Notes under the pieces: model-generated
Told to the model about the DNA's origin: nothing
Database searches by the model: none
Seen by the model: only the letters and a program-made list of their open reading frames with translations
Assembly (NCBI RefSeq): GCF_001514285.1
Contig: NZ_KQ949030.1
Coordinates: 184,634-248,633, forward strand
From: Streptomyces sp. DSM 15324
GTDB taxonomy: Bacteria; Actinomycetota; Actinomycetes; Streptomycetales; Streptomycetaceae
DNA: 64,000 nt
Direction: 5' to 3'
Made by a program: the position numbers and the translations under genes
Shown here: positions 1 through 7,913 of the stretch, piece by piece
Position numbering within the stretch: position 1 is the first letter of the stretch
Layout: every line of letters starts with the position of its first letter

Positions 1-2
1 TC

Positions 3-653
3 CCCCTCGACCGCGCCGCCCTCGTCGAGCCCACCGCCGTCGCCGTCCACGACGTCGGCCGCGCGGGCCTCACCCCCGGAGAAAAGGCCGTGGTGGTCGG
101 CGGCGGACCCGTCGGCATCCTCATCGCCCTCGTCGCCCGCGCCGCCGGAGCCGACGTCCGCGTCATCGAACTCAGCCCCCACCGCCGGCTCCTCGCCGAA
201 GAACTCGGCCTCACCACCTGGGACCCCTCCACCGGTGACATCACGCAACGCGTCGCCGACTGGACCGAGGACGCCGGCGCCGATGTCGCCTTCGAGGTCT
301 CCGGCGCCGCCGGCGGGGTCGACACCGCCGTCGACGTGCTGGGCGTGCGCGGCAGACTCTGCCTGGTCGCCATCCACCCCCGCCCTCGCGAGATCAACCT
401 CCACCGCTTCTTCTGGCGCGAACTCACCCTCGTCGGCGCCCGCCTCTACACCCGCACCGACTTCGAACGCGCCGTGGACCTCGTCGCCGACGAAACCATC
501 CCCGCCGACAAACTCATCAGCAAAGTCGTCCCCCTGACCGAGGCACCCGCCGCGTTCGAAGCCCTCGAAGGCGGCGGCAACGTCATGAAGATCCTCGTCG
601 ACTGCACCACCACCGGCGCCGAAGCCGAAGCTGTTCAGGGGGCCACCGCATGA
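3..653 (+). CDS. Zinc-type medium-chain alcohol/polyol dehydrogenase, C-terminal part (5' end outside window)
   Basis: This is the C-terminal ~217 residues of an NAD(P)-dependent medium-chain dehydrogenase, cut by the left window edge; the frame is open from base 3. The NAD-binding Rossmann motif VVGGGPVGIL lies about 30 residues in, preceded by the family's conserved EP(T/x)AVAVH region (VEPTAVAVHDV). A later segment VAFEVSGAAGGVDTA fits the nucleotide-binding half. The catalytic zinc ligands would lie upstream and cannot be checked. It ends with a 4-base ATGA overlap with the KduD-like SDR, so the two are translationally coupled. Neighbours (SDR, aldo/keto reductase, GntR regulator) suggest oxidation of a sugar, polyol or uronate derivative. 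The substrate is not deducible; threonine-, sorbitol- or idonate-dehydrogenase-like activities are all possible. Confidence 0.8.
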   Translation, partial: PLDRAALVEPTAVAVHDVGRAGLTPGEKAVVVGGGPVGILIALVARAAGADVRVIELSPHRRLLAEELGLTTWDPSTGDITQRVADWTEDAGADVAFEVSGAAGGVDTAVDVLGVRGRLCLVAIHPRPREINLHRFFWRELTLVGARLYTRTDFERAVDLVADETIPADKLISKVVPLTEAPAAFEALEGGGNVMKILVDCTTTGAEAEAVQGATA

Positions 654-1411
654 GCCTGTTCGACCTCACCGGGAAACTCGCCGTCGTCACCGGCGCCCGA
701 CGCGGCATCGGCCGCGCCATGGCCCGCGCCCTCGCCGAAGCCGGGGCCGACATCATCGGCGTCAGCGCCGCCCTCGAGGAAACCGGCAGCGACATCGAAA
801 AAGACGTCCACGCCGCCGGACGCACCTTCGAAGCCATCCGCACCGACTTCGCCGACCCGCAGGCAGTCCGCGCCCTCGGCGCCGACCTCGCCGCACGCGA
901 ACGCCCCGTCGACATCCTCATCAACAACGCCGGCACCATCCGCCGCGCCCCCGCAGCCCAGCACGCCGACACCGACTGGGACCACGTCCTCCAGGTCAAC
1001 CTCACCGCCCAGTTCACCCTCACCCGCGCCGTCGGCGCCGCCATGATCACCCGCGGCCAGGGCAAGATCGTCTTCACCGCCTCCCTCCTCAGCTACCAGG
1101 GCGGCATCACCGTCCCCGGCTACACCGCCGCCAAACACGGCATCACCGGCCTGACCAAAGCCCTCGCCAACGAATGGGCCCCCCACGGCGTCAACGTCAA
1201 CGCCATCGCCCCTGGCTACATCGCCACCGACAACACCCAAGCCCTCCAGGACGACCACAACCGCAGCAAAGCCATCCTCGAACGCATCCCCGCCGGACGC
1301 TGGGGCAACCCCGACGACCTCGCAGGCGCCACCGTCTTCCTCGCCTCCGACGCCTCCCACTACATCCACGGCACCACCCTCCCCGTCGACGGCGGATGGC
1401 TCGGCCGATGA
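650..1411 (+). CDS. kduD: SDR oxidoreductase, KduD-like (2-dehydro-3-deoxy-D-gluconate 5-dehydrogenase family)
   Basis: A 253-residue classical short-chain dehydrogenase. The N-terminus shows the cofactor motif TGARRGIGRA (residues ~15-24), NNAG at ~92-95, the catalytic Ser in TASLLSYQGG and the YTAAK catalytic Tyr-Lys pair near 158-162. The C-terminal stretches IAPGYIATDNTQALQDD, RIPAGRWGNPDDLAGA and LPVDGGWLGR are the pattern I associate with KduD, which interconverts 2-dehydro-3-deoxy-D-gluconate and 2,5-diketo-3-deoxygluconate in pectin/uronate breakdown. Length is normal for the family. The ATG overlaps the stop of the preceding dehydrogenase. A related specificity (another gluconate-type dehydrogenase) cannot be excluded. 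Confidence 0.8.
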   Translation: MSLFDLTGKLAVVTGARRGIGRAMARALAEAGADIIGVSAALEETGSDIEKDVHAAGRTFEAIRTDFADPQAVRALGADLAARERPVDILINNAGTIRRAPAAQHADTDWDHVLQVNLTAQFTLTRAVGAAMITRGQGKIVFTASLLSYQGGITVPGYTAAKHGITGLTKALANEWAPHGVNVNAIAPGYIATDNTQALQDDHNRSKAILERIPAGRWGNPDDLAGATVFLASDASHYIHGTTLPVDGGWLGR

Positions 1412-1453
1412 CAGCCACCTGACCCGACCGAACCGCTTCCCAGGAGATCCGCC

Positions 1454-2467
1454 TTGCGACACCGACAGATCACGAACACGACGGTCGAGCTCACCGAACT
1501 CGGCTTCGGCGCCTCCGTCATCGGCAACCTCTACCGGGTCACCCCCGACGAGGACGCCACCGCAGCGATGGACGCCGCCTGGGAAGCGGGCATCCGCTAC
1601 TACGACACCGCACCCCACTACGGACTCGGCCTCTCCGAACGCCGCCTCGGCAAAGCCCTGCGCGAACACCCACGCGACGAGTACGTCGTCTCCTCCAAGG
1701 TCGGTCGGCTCCTCGTCCCCAACGAGGACCCGCAAGGCGTAGACAGCGAGGGCTTCGCCGTCCCCGACGACCTGCGCAGACAATGGGACTTCAGCCGCGA
1801 CGGCGTCCTGCGCTCCATCGAGGACACCCTGCGGCGCACCGGCCTCGACCGCCTCGACATCGTCTACCTCCACGACCCCGACGACCACTGGCAACAGGCC
1901 GCCGACGAAGCCATGCCCGCCCTCGCCGAACTCCGCGACCAGGGCGTCATCGGCGCCATCGGCGCCGGCATGAACCAGTCCGTCATGCTCGCCCGCTTCC
2001 TGCGCGAGACCCCCGCCGACGTCGTCATGCTCGCCGGCCGCTACACCCTCCTCGACCAGACCGCCCTCGACGACGTCCTGCCCGCCGCCCACGAACTGCA
2101 CAAGAGTGTCGTCGCCGTCGGCGTCTTCAACTCCGGCCTCCTCTCCCGCGACCGCCCCGCCGAAGGCATGAAGTACGACTACCAGGACGCCTCAGCGGAA
2201 TTGGTGACCCGCGCACGGGCCATCGCCGACGTCTGCGAACAGCACGGCACCACACTCCCCGCCGCAGCGATCGCCTTCCCGTTCAGCCATCCCAGTATCA
2301 TCAATGTCACCCTTGGCATGCGGAGCCCCGAGCAGGTGGTACGCAACGCCGAACTCCATCGTCGGCACATCCCCGAAGGTCTTTGGGACGATCTTCGTAC
2401 CCAGGAACTGATCAGGTCGGACGTGCCCGCGGAGAGCGGTCACGAAAGGAGTTCACGTTGTCACTGA
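1454..2467 (+). CDS. Aldo/keto reductase (L-fucose / D-threo-aldose 1-dehydrogenase-like)
   Basis: A 337-residue aldo/keto reductase beginning at TTG 1454, with AGGAG a few bases upstream (about 1441-1445). The TIM-barrel catalytic residues are visible: Asp in the YYDTAPHYG segment with its Tyr, Lys in VVSSKVGRLL and His in VYLHDPDDH. The N-terminal LGFGASVIGNLYR and the long substrate loop (VPNEDPQGVDSEGFAVPDDLRRQWDF, seen at about residues 80-110) resemble the subgroup of L-fucose/D-threo-aldose dehydrogenases and pyridoxal dehydrogenase. It follows the SDR by 42 bases and overlaps the GntR gene start, so it is part of the same sugar operon. The last ~200 bases shift from GAA/AAA-rich to more typical Streptomyces codons. 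Confidence 0.85.
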   Translation: MRHRQITNTTVELTELGFGASVIGNLYRVTPDEDATAAMDAAWEAGIRYYDTAPHYGLGLSERRLGKALREHPRDEYVVSSKVGRLLVPNEDPQGVDSEGFAVPDDLRRQWDFSRDGVLRSIEDTLRRTGLDRLDIVYLHDPDDHWQQAADEAMPALAELRDQGVIGAIGAGMNQSVMLARFLRETPADVVMLAGRYTLLDQTALDDVLPAAHELHKSVVAVGVFNSGLLSRDRPAEGMKYDYQDASAELVTRARAIADVCEQHGTTLPAAAIAFPFSHPSIINVTLGMRSPEQVVRNAELHRRHIPEGLWDDLRTQELIRSDVPAESGHERSSRCH

Positions 2468-3192
2468 CAGACAAGGCCATTGAACAGATCCGTGAACTGA
2501 TCCGCACCGGAGCCCTGCCCCCGGGATCGAAGCTCCCGCCGGAACCCGATCTGGCGGCCCAGCTGGGGCTGTCCCGCAACCTCGCCCGCGAGGCGGTCAA
2601 GGCACTCGCCGTCGCCCGGATCCTGGAGGTCCGCCGAGGCGACGGCACCTATGTGACCAGCCTGGAGCCCCGGTTGCTCTTCGAGGGTCTCGGCGGGGCG
2701 GTGGAGCTGCTCCAGGGGGACTCCGCGGCCCTGCAGGACCTCATGGAGGTACGCCGGCTCCTCGAGCCGATGGCGACCGCGCTGGCCGCCACCCGGATCT
2801 CCGACGAGCAGCTCGCCGAGGTCAAGGAACACCTGGACGCCATGCGCGAGGCGCGCGACGACATCAAGCGGCTCAGCGTCCACGACGCGGCCTTCCACCG
2901 TGCCGTGGTGGCGGCGACGGGCAACGACACGCTGCTGACTCTGCTGGAGGCCATCTCCGGTCGTACGCTGCGCGCCCGTATCTGGCGTGGCCTGGTCGAC
3001 GCCCAGGCAGGGGGGCGCACCCTCGCCGAACACGAGGCGATCTACCGGGCGTTGTCCATACGGGACGTCTCTCTCAGTCAGGCCGCCGCTCTGCTGCATG
3101 TGAGCAGCACCGAAGAGGGGCTGCGTGACTACCTGGCCTCCGCCGAATTCCTGCCCGGCCAGGACTCGACGACGGGCACCGCCAACACCTGA
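2458..3192 (+). CDS. GntR-family (FadR/FCD-type) transcriptional regulator
   Basis: A 244-residue regulator. I start it at TTG 2458 because AAGGAG precedes it by about 7 bases and the product then begins directly with the winged-helix domain (LSLTDKAIEQIRELIRTG...). The DNA-binding domain spans residues ~1-70 and contains the family signature LPPEPDLAAQLGLSRNLAREAVKAL and the wing VRRGDGTYV. The C-terminal FCD ligand domain (~90-235) has the typical helices LMEVRRLLEP, HDAAFHRAVVAATGND and LAEHEAIYRALSIRD; the Asp/His residues are those that bind metal and a carboxylate in this family. It overlaps the end of the aldo/keto reductase by 10 bases, and so is probably the local repressor of the sugar operon. 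Confidence 0.9.
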   Translation: MSLTDKAIEQIRELIRTGALPPGSKLPPEPDLAAQLGLSRNLAREAVKALAVARILEVRRGDGTYVTSLEPRLLFEGLGGAVELLQGDSAALQDLMEVRRLLEPMATALAATRISDEQLAEVKEHLDAMREARDDIKRLSVHDAAFHRAVVAATGNDTLLTLLEAISGRTLRARIWRGLVDAQAGGRTLAEHEAIYRALSIRDVSLSQAAALLHVSSTEEGLRDYLASAEFLPGQDSTTGTANT

Positions 3193-3392
3193 CGGCCACC
3201 CCCACCATCACCATCACCACGACCACCGAGGAGCGGACGACTGGAGCGTGCCTCCCCCGGTCTGCCATGTCCGTGACACGGCTAGTGCTGTGACCGCAAA
3301 GGTTCACCGGCCTGGGGCGCGTGTGTCTTCCTTTGGCTGAGCAGACGTTCAGGAGCACTCACGCAGGGGAACCGTCGCAGGAACGCAGCGCG

Positions 3393-3965
3393 TCACACGT
3401 CGGTGGATGAGCTTTGTCGTCGGGAGAGGGATAGTCTGCGTCGCTCTCGGTCGATCTCGGTGACGACCACCGTGATCTCGTCGCCGACCTGGACGACATC
3501 TGATGCAGTCTCCACCGGTGTCCAGGCGAGCTCGCGCAGGTGAACCAGGCCCTCGATACCGTCGGCAACCTGGACGAAGACGCCGAACGGGATCAGCTTG
3601 GTGACCTGGCCAGGCAGTTGCTGCCCCACCGCGATGGTGTCGGCGAATACCTGAAAGGGGTCCGGCTGTGTGGCTTTCAAGGACAGTCTGGCCTCCAGGT
3701 TCCAGGTGTCGAACTGGAGGAACTCGCATGAGACGCGCTGTCCGACCTGCACGACGTCGGTGGCTGCCTCGAAGTGTCGCCAGGACAGTTCAGCAAAGGA
3801 AATGAACCCGACGCCGGGGAAGACCGGATGGTCGGGTCCGTCGTCCAGCGCCACGAACACACCGAACCGCTCGATCGCTGTGACGGTGCCGGAAAGGAAC
3901 TCGCCGCGGTGCAGTGACTCCAGGAATGCCCAGAGTTCTGGGCTCTCGGACGGTCCACCCATCAT
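3393..3965 (-). CDS. Protein with two S1 RNA-binding domains
   Basis: A 190-residue protein made of two S1 (OB-fold) domains. The first, residues ~20-90, contains GTVTAIERFGVFVALDDG and a characteristic FISFAELSW turn. The second, ~105-180, contains GQVTKLIPFGVFVQVADGIEGLVHLRELAW and ends VVVTEIDRERRRLSLSRRQ. The pattern is that of ribosomal protein S1 repeats, but the protein is far shorter than S1 or RNase components, matching small actinobacterial S1-domain proteins of unknown role. The start ATG has GAAAGG about 8 bases upstream; a second ATG follows immediately. It reads away from the adjacent transposase start and has no obvious operon partner. Probably cytosolic RNA binding. Confidence 0.85.
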   Translation of the reverse strand: MMGGPSESPELWAFLESLHRGEFLSGTVTAIERFGVFVALDDGPDHPVFPGVGFISFAELSWRHFEAATDVVQVGQRVSCEFLQFDTWNLEARLSLKATQPDPFQVFADTIAVGQQLPGQVTKLIPFGVFVQVADGIEGLVHLRELAWTPVETASDVVQVGDEITVVVTEIDRERRRLSLSRRQSSSTDV

Positions 3966-3977
3966 GCTCGCAGCCTT

Positions 3978-5102
3978 TCACGAGGAGTTGCGCACTGGGT
4001 ATGAAGTGTGCTCACGCTGCGGTCTTGAGGGGACGTACGCCCCAGCGGATGCCTTTCTCGCTGCGGATGCGGGCGCGTTCCGGGCGTTGGCGTTGCGCCA
4101 GCGCAGGTAGGCGTGCAGGGCCCGTGTCTGGACGGCGTGGTTGGAGTGGTGGGAGTTGGCGATGGTGAACCGCCGTAGCGGTCCGAAGTGGGCCTCGATC
4201 GGATTCGCCCAGGATGCGTAGGTCGGGGTGAAGCACAGCTCGACCTTGTTCTTCCCCGCCCAGCGGCGGATGTCGGCGCCCTTGTGGGAGGACAGGTTGT
4301 CCAGGATCACGTAGATCGGGGCGCCGTCGGGCCGGGCGGCACGGATCGACTTCGGCGCGGCCAGCGTGTCGGTGGCACCCTTTTTGCGGCGGTTGACGCC
4401 CCACAGGCTGTCGTCGCCGACCGAGTAGCAGCCGTGGAAGTACCGCACGCCGTGGGTGCGGTGGTAGGTGGCGGGCAGCCGGTCGGGGTGCTTCTGGGCG
4501 GCCCAGCCCCAGCCCGCGGTGGAACGGATCCCGAGCGGGCCGAACTCGTCGAAGGCGAAGACCCGGTCGGGGAAACGGTCGAGGACCTCCTCGATCCTGT
4601 CCAGCTTCGCCTCACGGTCGGGGTCCGGGGATTCCTTCCACGTCTTGGTGCGCTGGAAGGTCACGCCGCGGCGGGCGAGCAGGCCGCGTAACGCCTCGCG
4701 GCCGATGCGGATCATGTGGCCGTGGACTTTGCGCAGGTAGGCGACGAGCTTGCGCAGGGACCAGCGGGTGAAGGGCTGGCCGAGTTTGGTCGGGCGAGTG
4801 GTGGCCGTCTGGATGACGAAGTCTTCGTCGTCAGTGCTGAGCTGGCGGGGACGGCCTCCCGCCCACCGAGGGTCCAGGCAGGCCAGGCCGATCTCGTTGA
4901 AGCGGTGGCTCACGTCCCGGACGGTGTCCTCGTCGGCCTGCACCAGCTGGGCGATCACGGGCACCCGGTTCCCGCCGGCCGAGGCCAGCAGCATCATCGC
5001 GCGCCGGTAGCGCACCGAGCTGGTGCTGCCCCGGCGCACGATCTGCTGCAGTTTCTGCCCTTCCTGGTCGGTCAGTCTGCGCACACGGACAGGCTCGGCC
5101 AC
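3978..5102 (-). CDS. IS630-family transposase
   Basis: A 374-residue DDE transposase. I choose GTG 5102 (product starts VAEPVRVRRLTDQEG) because GGAGG lies just upstream; the frame can be extended to 5168 without support. The N-terminal region (~1-130) is a helix-turn-helix unit (VPVIAQLVQADEDTVRDVSHRFNEIG and RWSLRKLVAYL). The catalytic triad is visible: Asp in FAFDEFGPLG, Asp in VILDNLSSHKG and Glu in SWANPIEAHFG, with the D-E spacing of the IS630/Tc1 group. The frame looks intact, so the element may be active. I could not find convincing terminal inverted repeats at either side, so the element ends are undefined. It is followed by further transposon debris, marking this as an insertion-prone zone. 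Confidence 0.85.
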   Translation of the reverse strand: MAEPVRVRRLTDQEGQKLQQIVRRGSTSSVRYRRAMMLLASAGGNRVPVIAQLVQADEDTVRDVSHRFNEIGLACLDPRWAGGRPRQLSTDDEDFVIQTATTRPTKLGQPFTRWSLRKLVAYLRKVHGHMIRIGREALRGLLARRGVTFQRTKTWKESPDPDREAKLDRIEEVLDRFPDRVFAFDEFGPLGIRSTAGWGWAAQKHPDRLPATYHRTHGVRYFHGCYSVGDDSLWGVNRRKKGATDTLAAPKSIRAARPDGAPIYVILDNLSSHKGADIRRWAGKNKVELCFTPTYASWANPIEAHFGPLRRFTIANSHHSNHAVQTRALHAYLRWRNANARNAPASAARKASAGAYVPSRPQREHTSYPVRNSS

Positions 5103-5439
5103 CGCACCTCCAGCGGTTGGAACGGACGTCACCATCCATCCAACCGCCGCGATCACCAAACCGGCCAACCTAATTCGTTGTCAGCGGCCCATACAGAGCG
5201 GTTGTCGCTCCAGCGGGCTGGGCGTACGCCATCGGCTGAGACCGCCGTCCACGACCGCCGTCCCGTCGGCTCCATCGGGCGGCGTCGCACCCCTTCAGAC
5301 GGCCACGACGGAAAGAGCCGGTGACGGAACCTGCGTGGATTCATCCGGTCGGCGCCGCTGCAAGGTTCCGTTCGCTCCGCGGTTGACGTGGCTGTCGGCT
5401 CCTGCAGGTAGGGCGTGGGCACGGCCCCGCCGGCCCCGC

Positions 5440-5715
5440 CCGTCCTGCATGGCTCCGTGCACGACATCAAGGCCGGCCGCGGGCGCGGAATATCGAGGCG
5501 CTGACCGCCGCCGACGTCCCCGGCTGGGCCGACAAGGGCTACCGCGGCGCCGGCGGTACGGTGCGCGTGGCGTGCCGGCGCCGGTGGGCGAATCGCTCCG
5601 CAGGCCAGCAGCCTGTCCACCGCTCCCACGCCCGGTTCCCGGCCGGCGGCGGGCAGGCCCACGCAGGGGCCCCCGCACGCACCGGCCAGTCTGCCCCTGC
5701 ACGCCCTCGCCGAGG
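5440..5715 (+). pseudogene. Remnant of IS5-type (DDE_Tnp_4-like) transposase, C-terminal part
   Basis: The plus strand encodes, in one frame from about 5483, ARNIEALTAADVPGWADKGY followed by RGAGGTVRV and, later, QPVHRSHARF. A neighbouring frame upstream carries HGSVHDIKA. Together these match the order of conserved C-terminal segments in Streptomyces IS5-group transposases, but the frame is broken near 5480 and no start, N-terminus or catalytic context is present. It is therefore a decayed fragment. It sits directly beyond the IS630 transposase start, so the region has taken more than one insertion. A matching N-terminal fragment of the same transposase type lies at about 58.4 kb. Confidence 0.6.
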
Positions 5716-5849
5716 ACGACCTTGCTTCCGTCGCGTCGCCTTCGACGGCTGCCTCTCTGCAGCCCGCCAGTGGCCTCGACCACCCCGGTGGCCCTGCTCG
5801 TCCGACGGTGCCCGTACCCGAGGTGGCCGGGCGATCCCCGCGGGGGCCC

Positions 5850-6680
5850 GGCCACAGCCCCTGCCGCGTCGGACGTCCCCGGCCGACACGACGGGTCGGA
5901 CGAGGCCGCCCAGGTGCAGACAGTTGAGCGCCTCTCCGTCGAACGCCACCAACTCGGCCGCGCCCAGGTGACGGTGGGTGGGGACGAAGCCCGGGACGGC
6001 GCCCCTCAGCTCCCCGCTCACGGGGTCCCACAGTGATACGGCGCTCGTCGATCCAGGAGCGTGGGATCCACACCTTGGGAATGCCGTACGGCTGCAAGAA
6101 CCAGCCGTCATCGGCGATCCGAGTGCCTCGGGGCGGGACACGGCGAGCGCACCGTGGAAGTAGTCCAGGCGGTGTCGATACCGGGGTCGCGGAGGGTCAG
6201 CAGCTCCCCGGTCAGCGCGTCGGACACATCCAGCCTGTTCCAGGCCGTGCGGTGCACGACCAGAGTCCGGCCTTCGTGTTCCGTGAAGGCGAACGAGAAG
6301 GGATCGGTGTACGGATGGTAGTCGCCGCCGTCCAGGGCCAGGGTGACCCGCCGGGCCTCCAGGTCGATCACCTCGCCGCAGCGGCCGTAGTCGTTGACGA
6401 CTCCGGCGAACCGGCCGTCGCGTGAGGCGTGCAGGCGCCGGCACACCACATTTTCTCGCCACACGCCGGGCTGTGGCTCCGCCGGGACCGTGGTGGCGCC
6501 GACCGTCCGTTTCGTACCGCTGTCGGCGTCGAACCACACCAGGTCGCCTGGCGTCGTCAGCAGCAGCCACTGCGAGCGCCTTGCGCCGGACACGGGCACG
6601 AGGTCGGCGACCGGGCCGACATCCGCCGGGAGCCTCGAGACGGTCGCCTTCGCCGCGGGCAGAATAGGTTTCCTGGACAT
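5850..6680 (-). pseudogene. Frameshifted WD/YVTN-like hypothetical protein
   Basis: The minus strand begins with an intact frame at 6680 (MSRKPILPAAKATVSRLP...), containing beta-propeller-like segments such as SQWLLLTTPGDLVWFDADSG and GRFAGVVNDYGRCGEVIDL. At about 6170 the reading LTLRDPGIDTAW is lost, and the continuation DYFHGALAVSRPEAL is in another frame. It then moves to a third frame (DDGWFLQPYGIPKVWIPRSW) and back to the second for SLWDPVSGELRGAVPGFVPTH and AAELVAFDGEALNCLHLGG. At least three frame changes mean no full product can be made. The intact ancestor appears to be a beta-rich hypothetical protein of about 270-300 residues with repeated W-D/V-D-L blades. Function unknown. Confidence 0.65.
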
Positions 6681-6843
6681 ACCCGGCGTGAGCGTCCCAC
6701 AGCGCGAAAAGGTCGCCCTGTCTCACGGGTCTGTTTCTTGCCGTTCTGCTGACGGCGGCGGTGCACGCGCAGGGCGAGCTTGGCGTGGGGGAAGGCGATG
6801 CCGCCGAGGCTGTCGGCAACCACGGAACTTGAAGCCGCCGTGA

Positions 6844-6899
6844 TGAAGGGCACGCCGGAACGGCTGGCGCACGGCTGGCCTGCGTGAACGTGCCCTTCA
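6844..6899. terminator. Hairpin with 11-bp perfect arms, candidate terminator
   Basis: TGAAGGGCACG (6844-6854) and CGTGCCCTTCA (6889-6899) are exact inverted repeats separated by 34 bases. The structure lies 35-90 bases beyond the stop of the crystallin-like gene, which reads toward it, so it may end that transcript. The long loop makes a remnant of a small mobile element equally possible. Confidence 0.4.
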
Positions 6900-6933
6900 A
6901 ATAGGTGGGGAAAAGGGCTGTAATTCCCCGGGG

Positions 6934-7281
6934 TCAGCGGATGGTAATTCCGGTGATGGTCCTGTTGTTGTAGTTGTAGGTGGACCACCTCTGGTGGATC
7001 TGACTGGTGCCGTCACTCCACCAGATCTGGACCACGTTGTTACCAGTTCGGACCTGGTTGACCTGCTGTATGGTGATGCCGCTCAGGCTGCCGGCATTTG
7101 CGAGGCAGCTAATGTTACTCGGGGAGCCGCCGCCGTGGTGCGTGATCATGAGGAGGTCGTCGCGGCTGAGGCACTGACTCGGGTCGACATAGTTGATCGC
7201 GGATGCCTGGGTTGCGGTGGCGAGAGCAATTCCGACGGCTGCGGCCGCGACCACGTTCATTCTCTTGAGTGCGCGATTCAT
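6934..7281 (-). CDS. Small secreted protein, beta/gamma-crystallin-like
   Basis: A 115-residue exported protein starting at ATG 7281, with a purine-rich GAAAGAAGG upstream. Residues 1-28 (MNRALKRMNVVAAAAVGIAL, then ATATQASA) form a classical signal peptide ending at ASA. The mature part has two Cys (SQCLSRDD and ISCLANAG) that could form a disulfide. It shows the order 'Cys, short polar strand, Cys-x-AnAG, Gly-Asn-N, aromatic tail' (RTGNNVVQIWW, WSTYNYNNRTITGITI) that I associate with Streptomyces killer-toxin-like/metalloprotease-inhibitor crystallin folds. That assignment is by pattern only. Its base composition is visibly lower in GC than the surroundings, and it stands alone between decayed genes, suggesting recent acquisition. 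It would act outside the cell. Confidence 0.65.
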   Translation of the reverse strand: MNRALKRMNVVAAAAVGIALATATQASAINYVDPSQCLSRDDLLMITHHGGGSPSNISCLANAGSLSGITIQQVNQVRTGNNVVQIWWSDGTSQIHQRWSTYNYNNRTITGITIR

Positions 7282-7334
7282 GAAGAATACCTTCTTTCGC
7301 TTTCTCTTCCCTTGCGGACTGTATGAGAAGGGAA

Positions 7335-7353
7335 AAGGGAAGGAAGTTCCCTT
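7335..7353. promoter_or_regulatory. Short hairpin in the leader of the secreted-protein gene
   Basis: AAGGGAA, a 5-base loop and TTCCCTT form a perfect 7-bp hairpin 54-72 bases upstream of the crystallin-like start codon. It could be part of the 5' leader or an operator; nothing else identifies it. Confidence 0.3.
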
Positions 7354-7356
7354 CAA

Positions 7357-7913
7357 GGCGTGTGATGCATGTCACGGTGGACCTGGTGCCCGAAAACGGT
7401 ATTTACGGTGAGTGCAATTATGGCCGTGTTGGCTGATTTTGCATTGCTGTGGGAGCGGTCATACGCCAGGGCGGTTGCAAGTTCCGGGGCGTGCAGCTGG
7501 CGGGGAGTCCTCGGGCGCGGCCACCAGTTCCGGGGAGTCAGGGCTGCTTCCCTCGAAGCGGTGTCCCCGGAAGGTGAGGGAGAACAGCTGTCCTTCGTTG
7601 GTCAGCACGCCCGAGAACTCGCCCCATCGGTCGCCCTCGACGCTCTGGCGTTGCACTTCAGACGCTCGGCGGATCCGGCGCAGGCCGACCGGGCGGTGGT
7701 CTATGCCGTCCGGGCGGCGGAACGCGCAGTACGCCGATACGCGTACGGGCGTCGCCGTGGACCTCCTCTCGGGTGCGGTCACCGTCGTCGACCTCGTCCC
7801 GGCCACCTCTGAGCAGCGTGCCGAGCGGGCGCTGGGGGCACCTCCCGCCGCCCAGCCCGAACGGAGATCCCCATGCCCTACAGCGCGCGAAGGAGGAGGC
7901 CGGGAGTTCGTGC
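7357..7913. other. Gene-poor stretch with possible regulator debris
   Basis: No intact gene is supported here. On the plus strand near 7615-7740 one frame reads ELAPSVALDALALHF, then ADRAVVYAVRAAERAVRRYA, which resembles the helical repeats downstream of the ATPase domain in large LuxR/AAA regulators. It has no start, ATPase core or HTH, so at most it is a fragment. The minus-strand frames give no recognisable domain. Confidence 0.3.

Noticed and set aside
635..2101. 488-codon minus-strand frame
   Set aside because: Antisense to the SDR and aldo/keto reductase genes, whose catalytic motifs are intact.
3201..3225. CAC/CAT repeat encoding a His run
   Set aside because: Lies in the spacer after the GntR stop with no ribosome site; too short to be a functional repeat or CRISPR.
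3966..5190. Terminal inverted repeats for the IS630 element
   Set aside because: I compared both flanks and found no convincing match, so the element boundaries are not called.
7560..7760. Possible LuxR/AAA regulator gene on the plus strand
   Set aside because: Only a ~45-residue helical stretch resembles the family; no start, ATPase or HTH is present, so it is noted as debris only.
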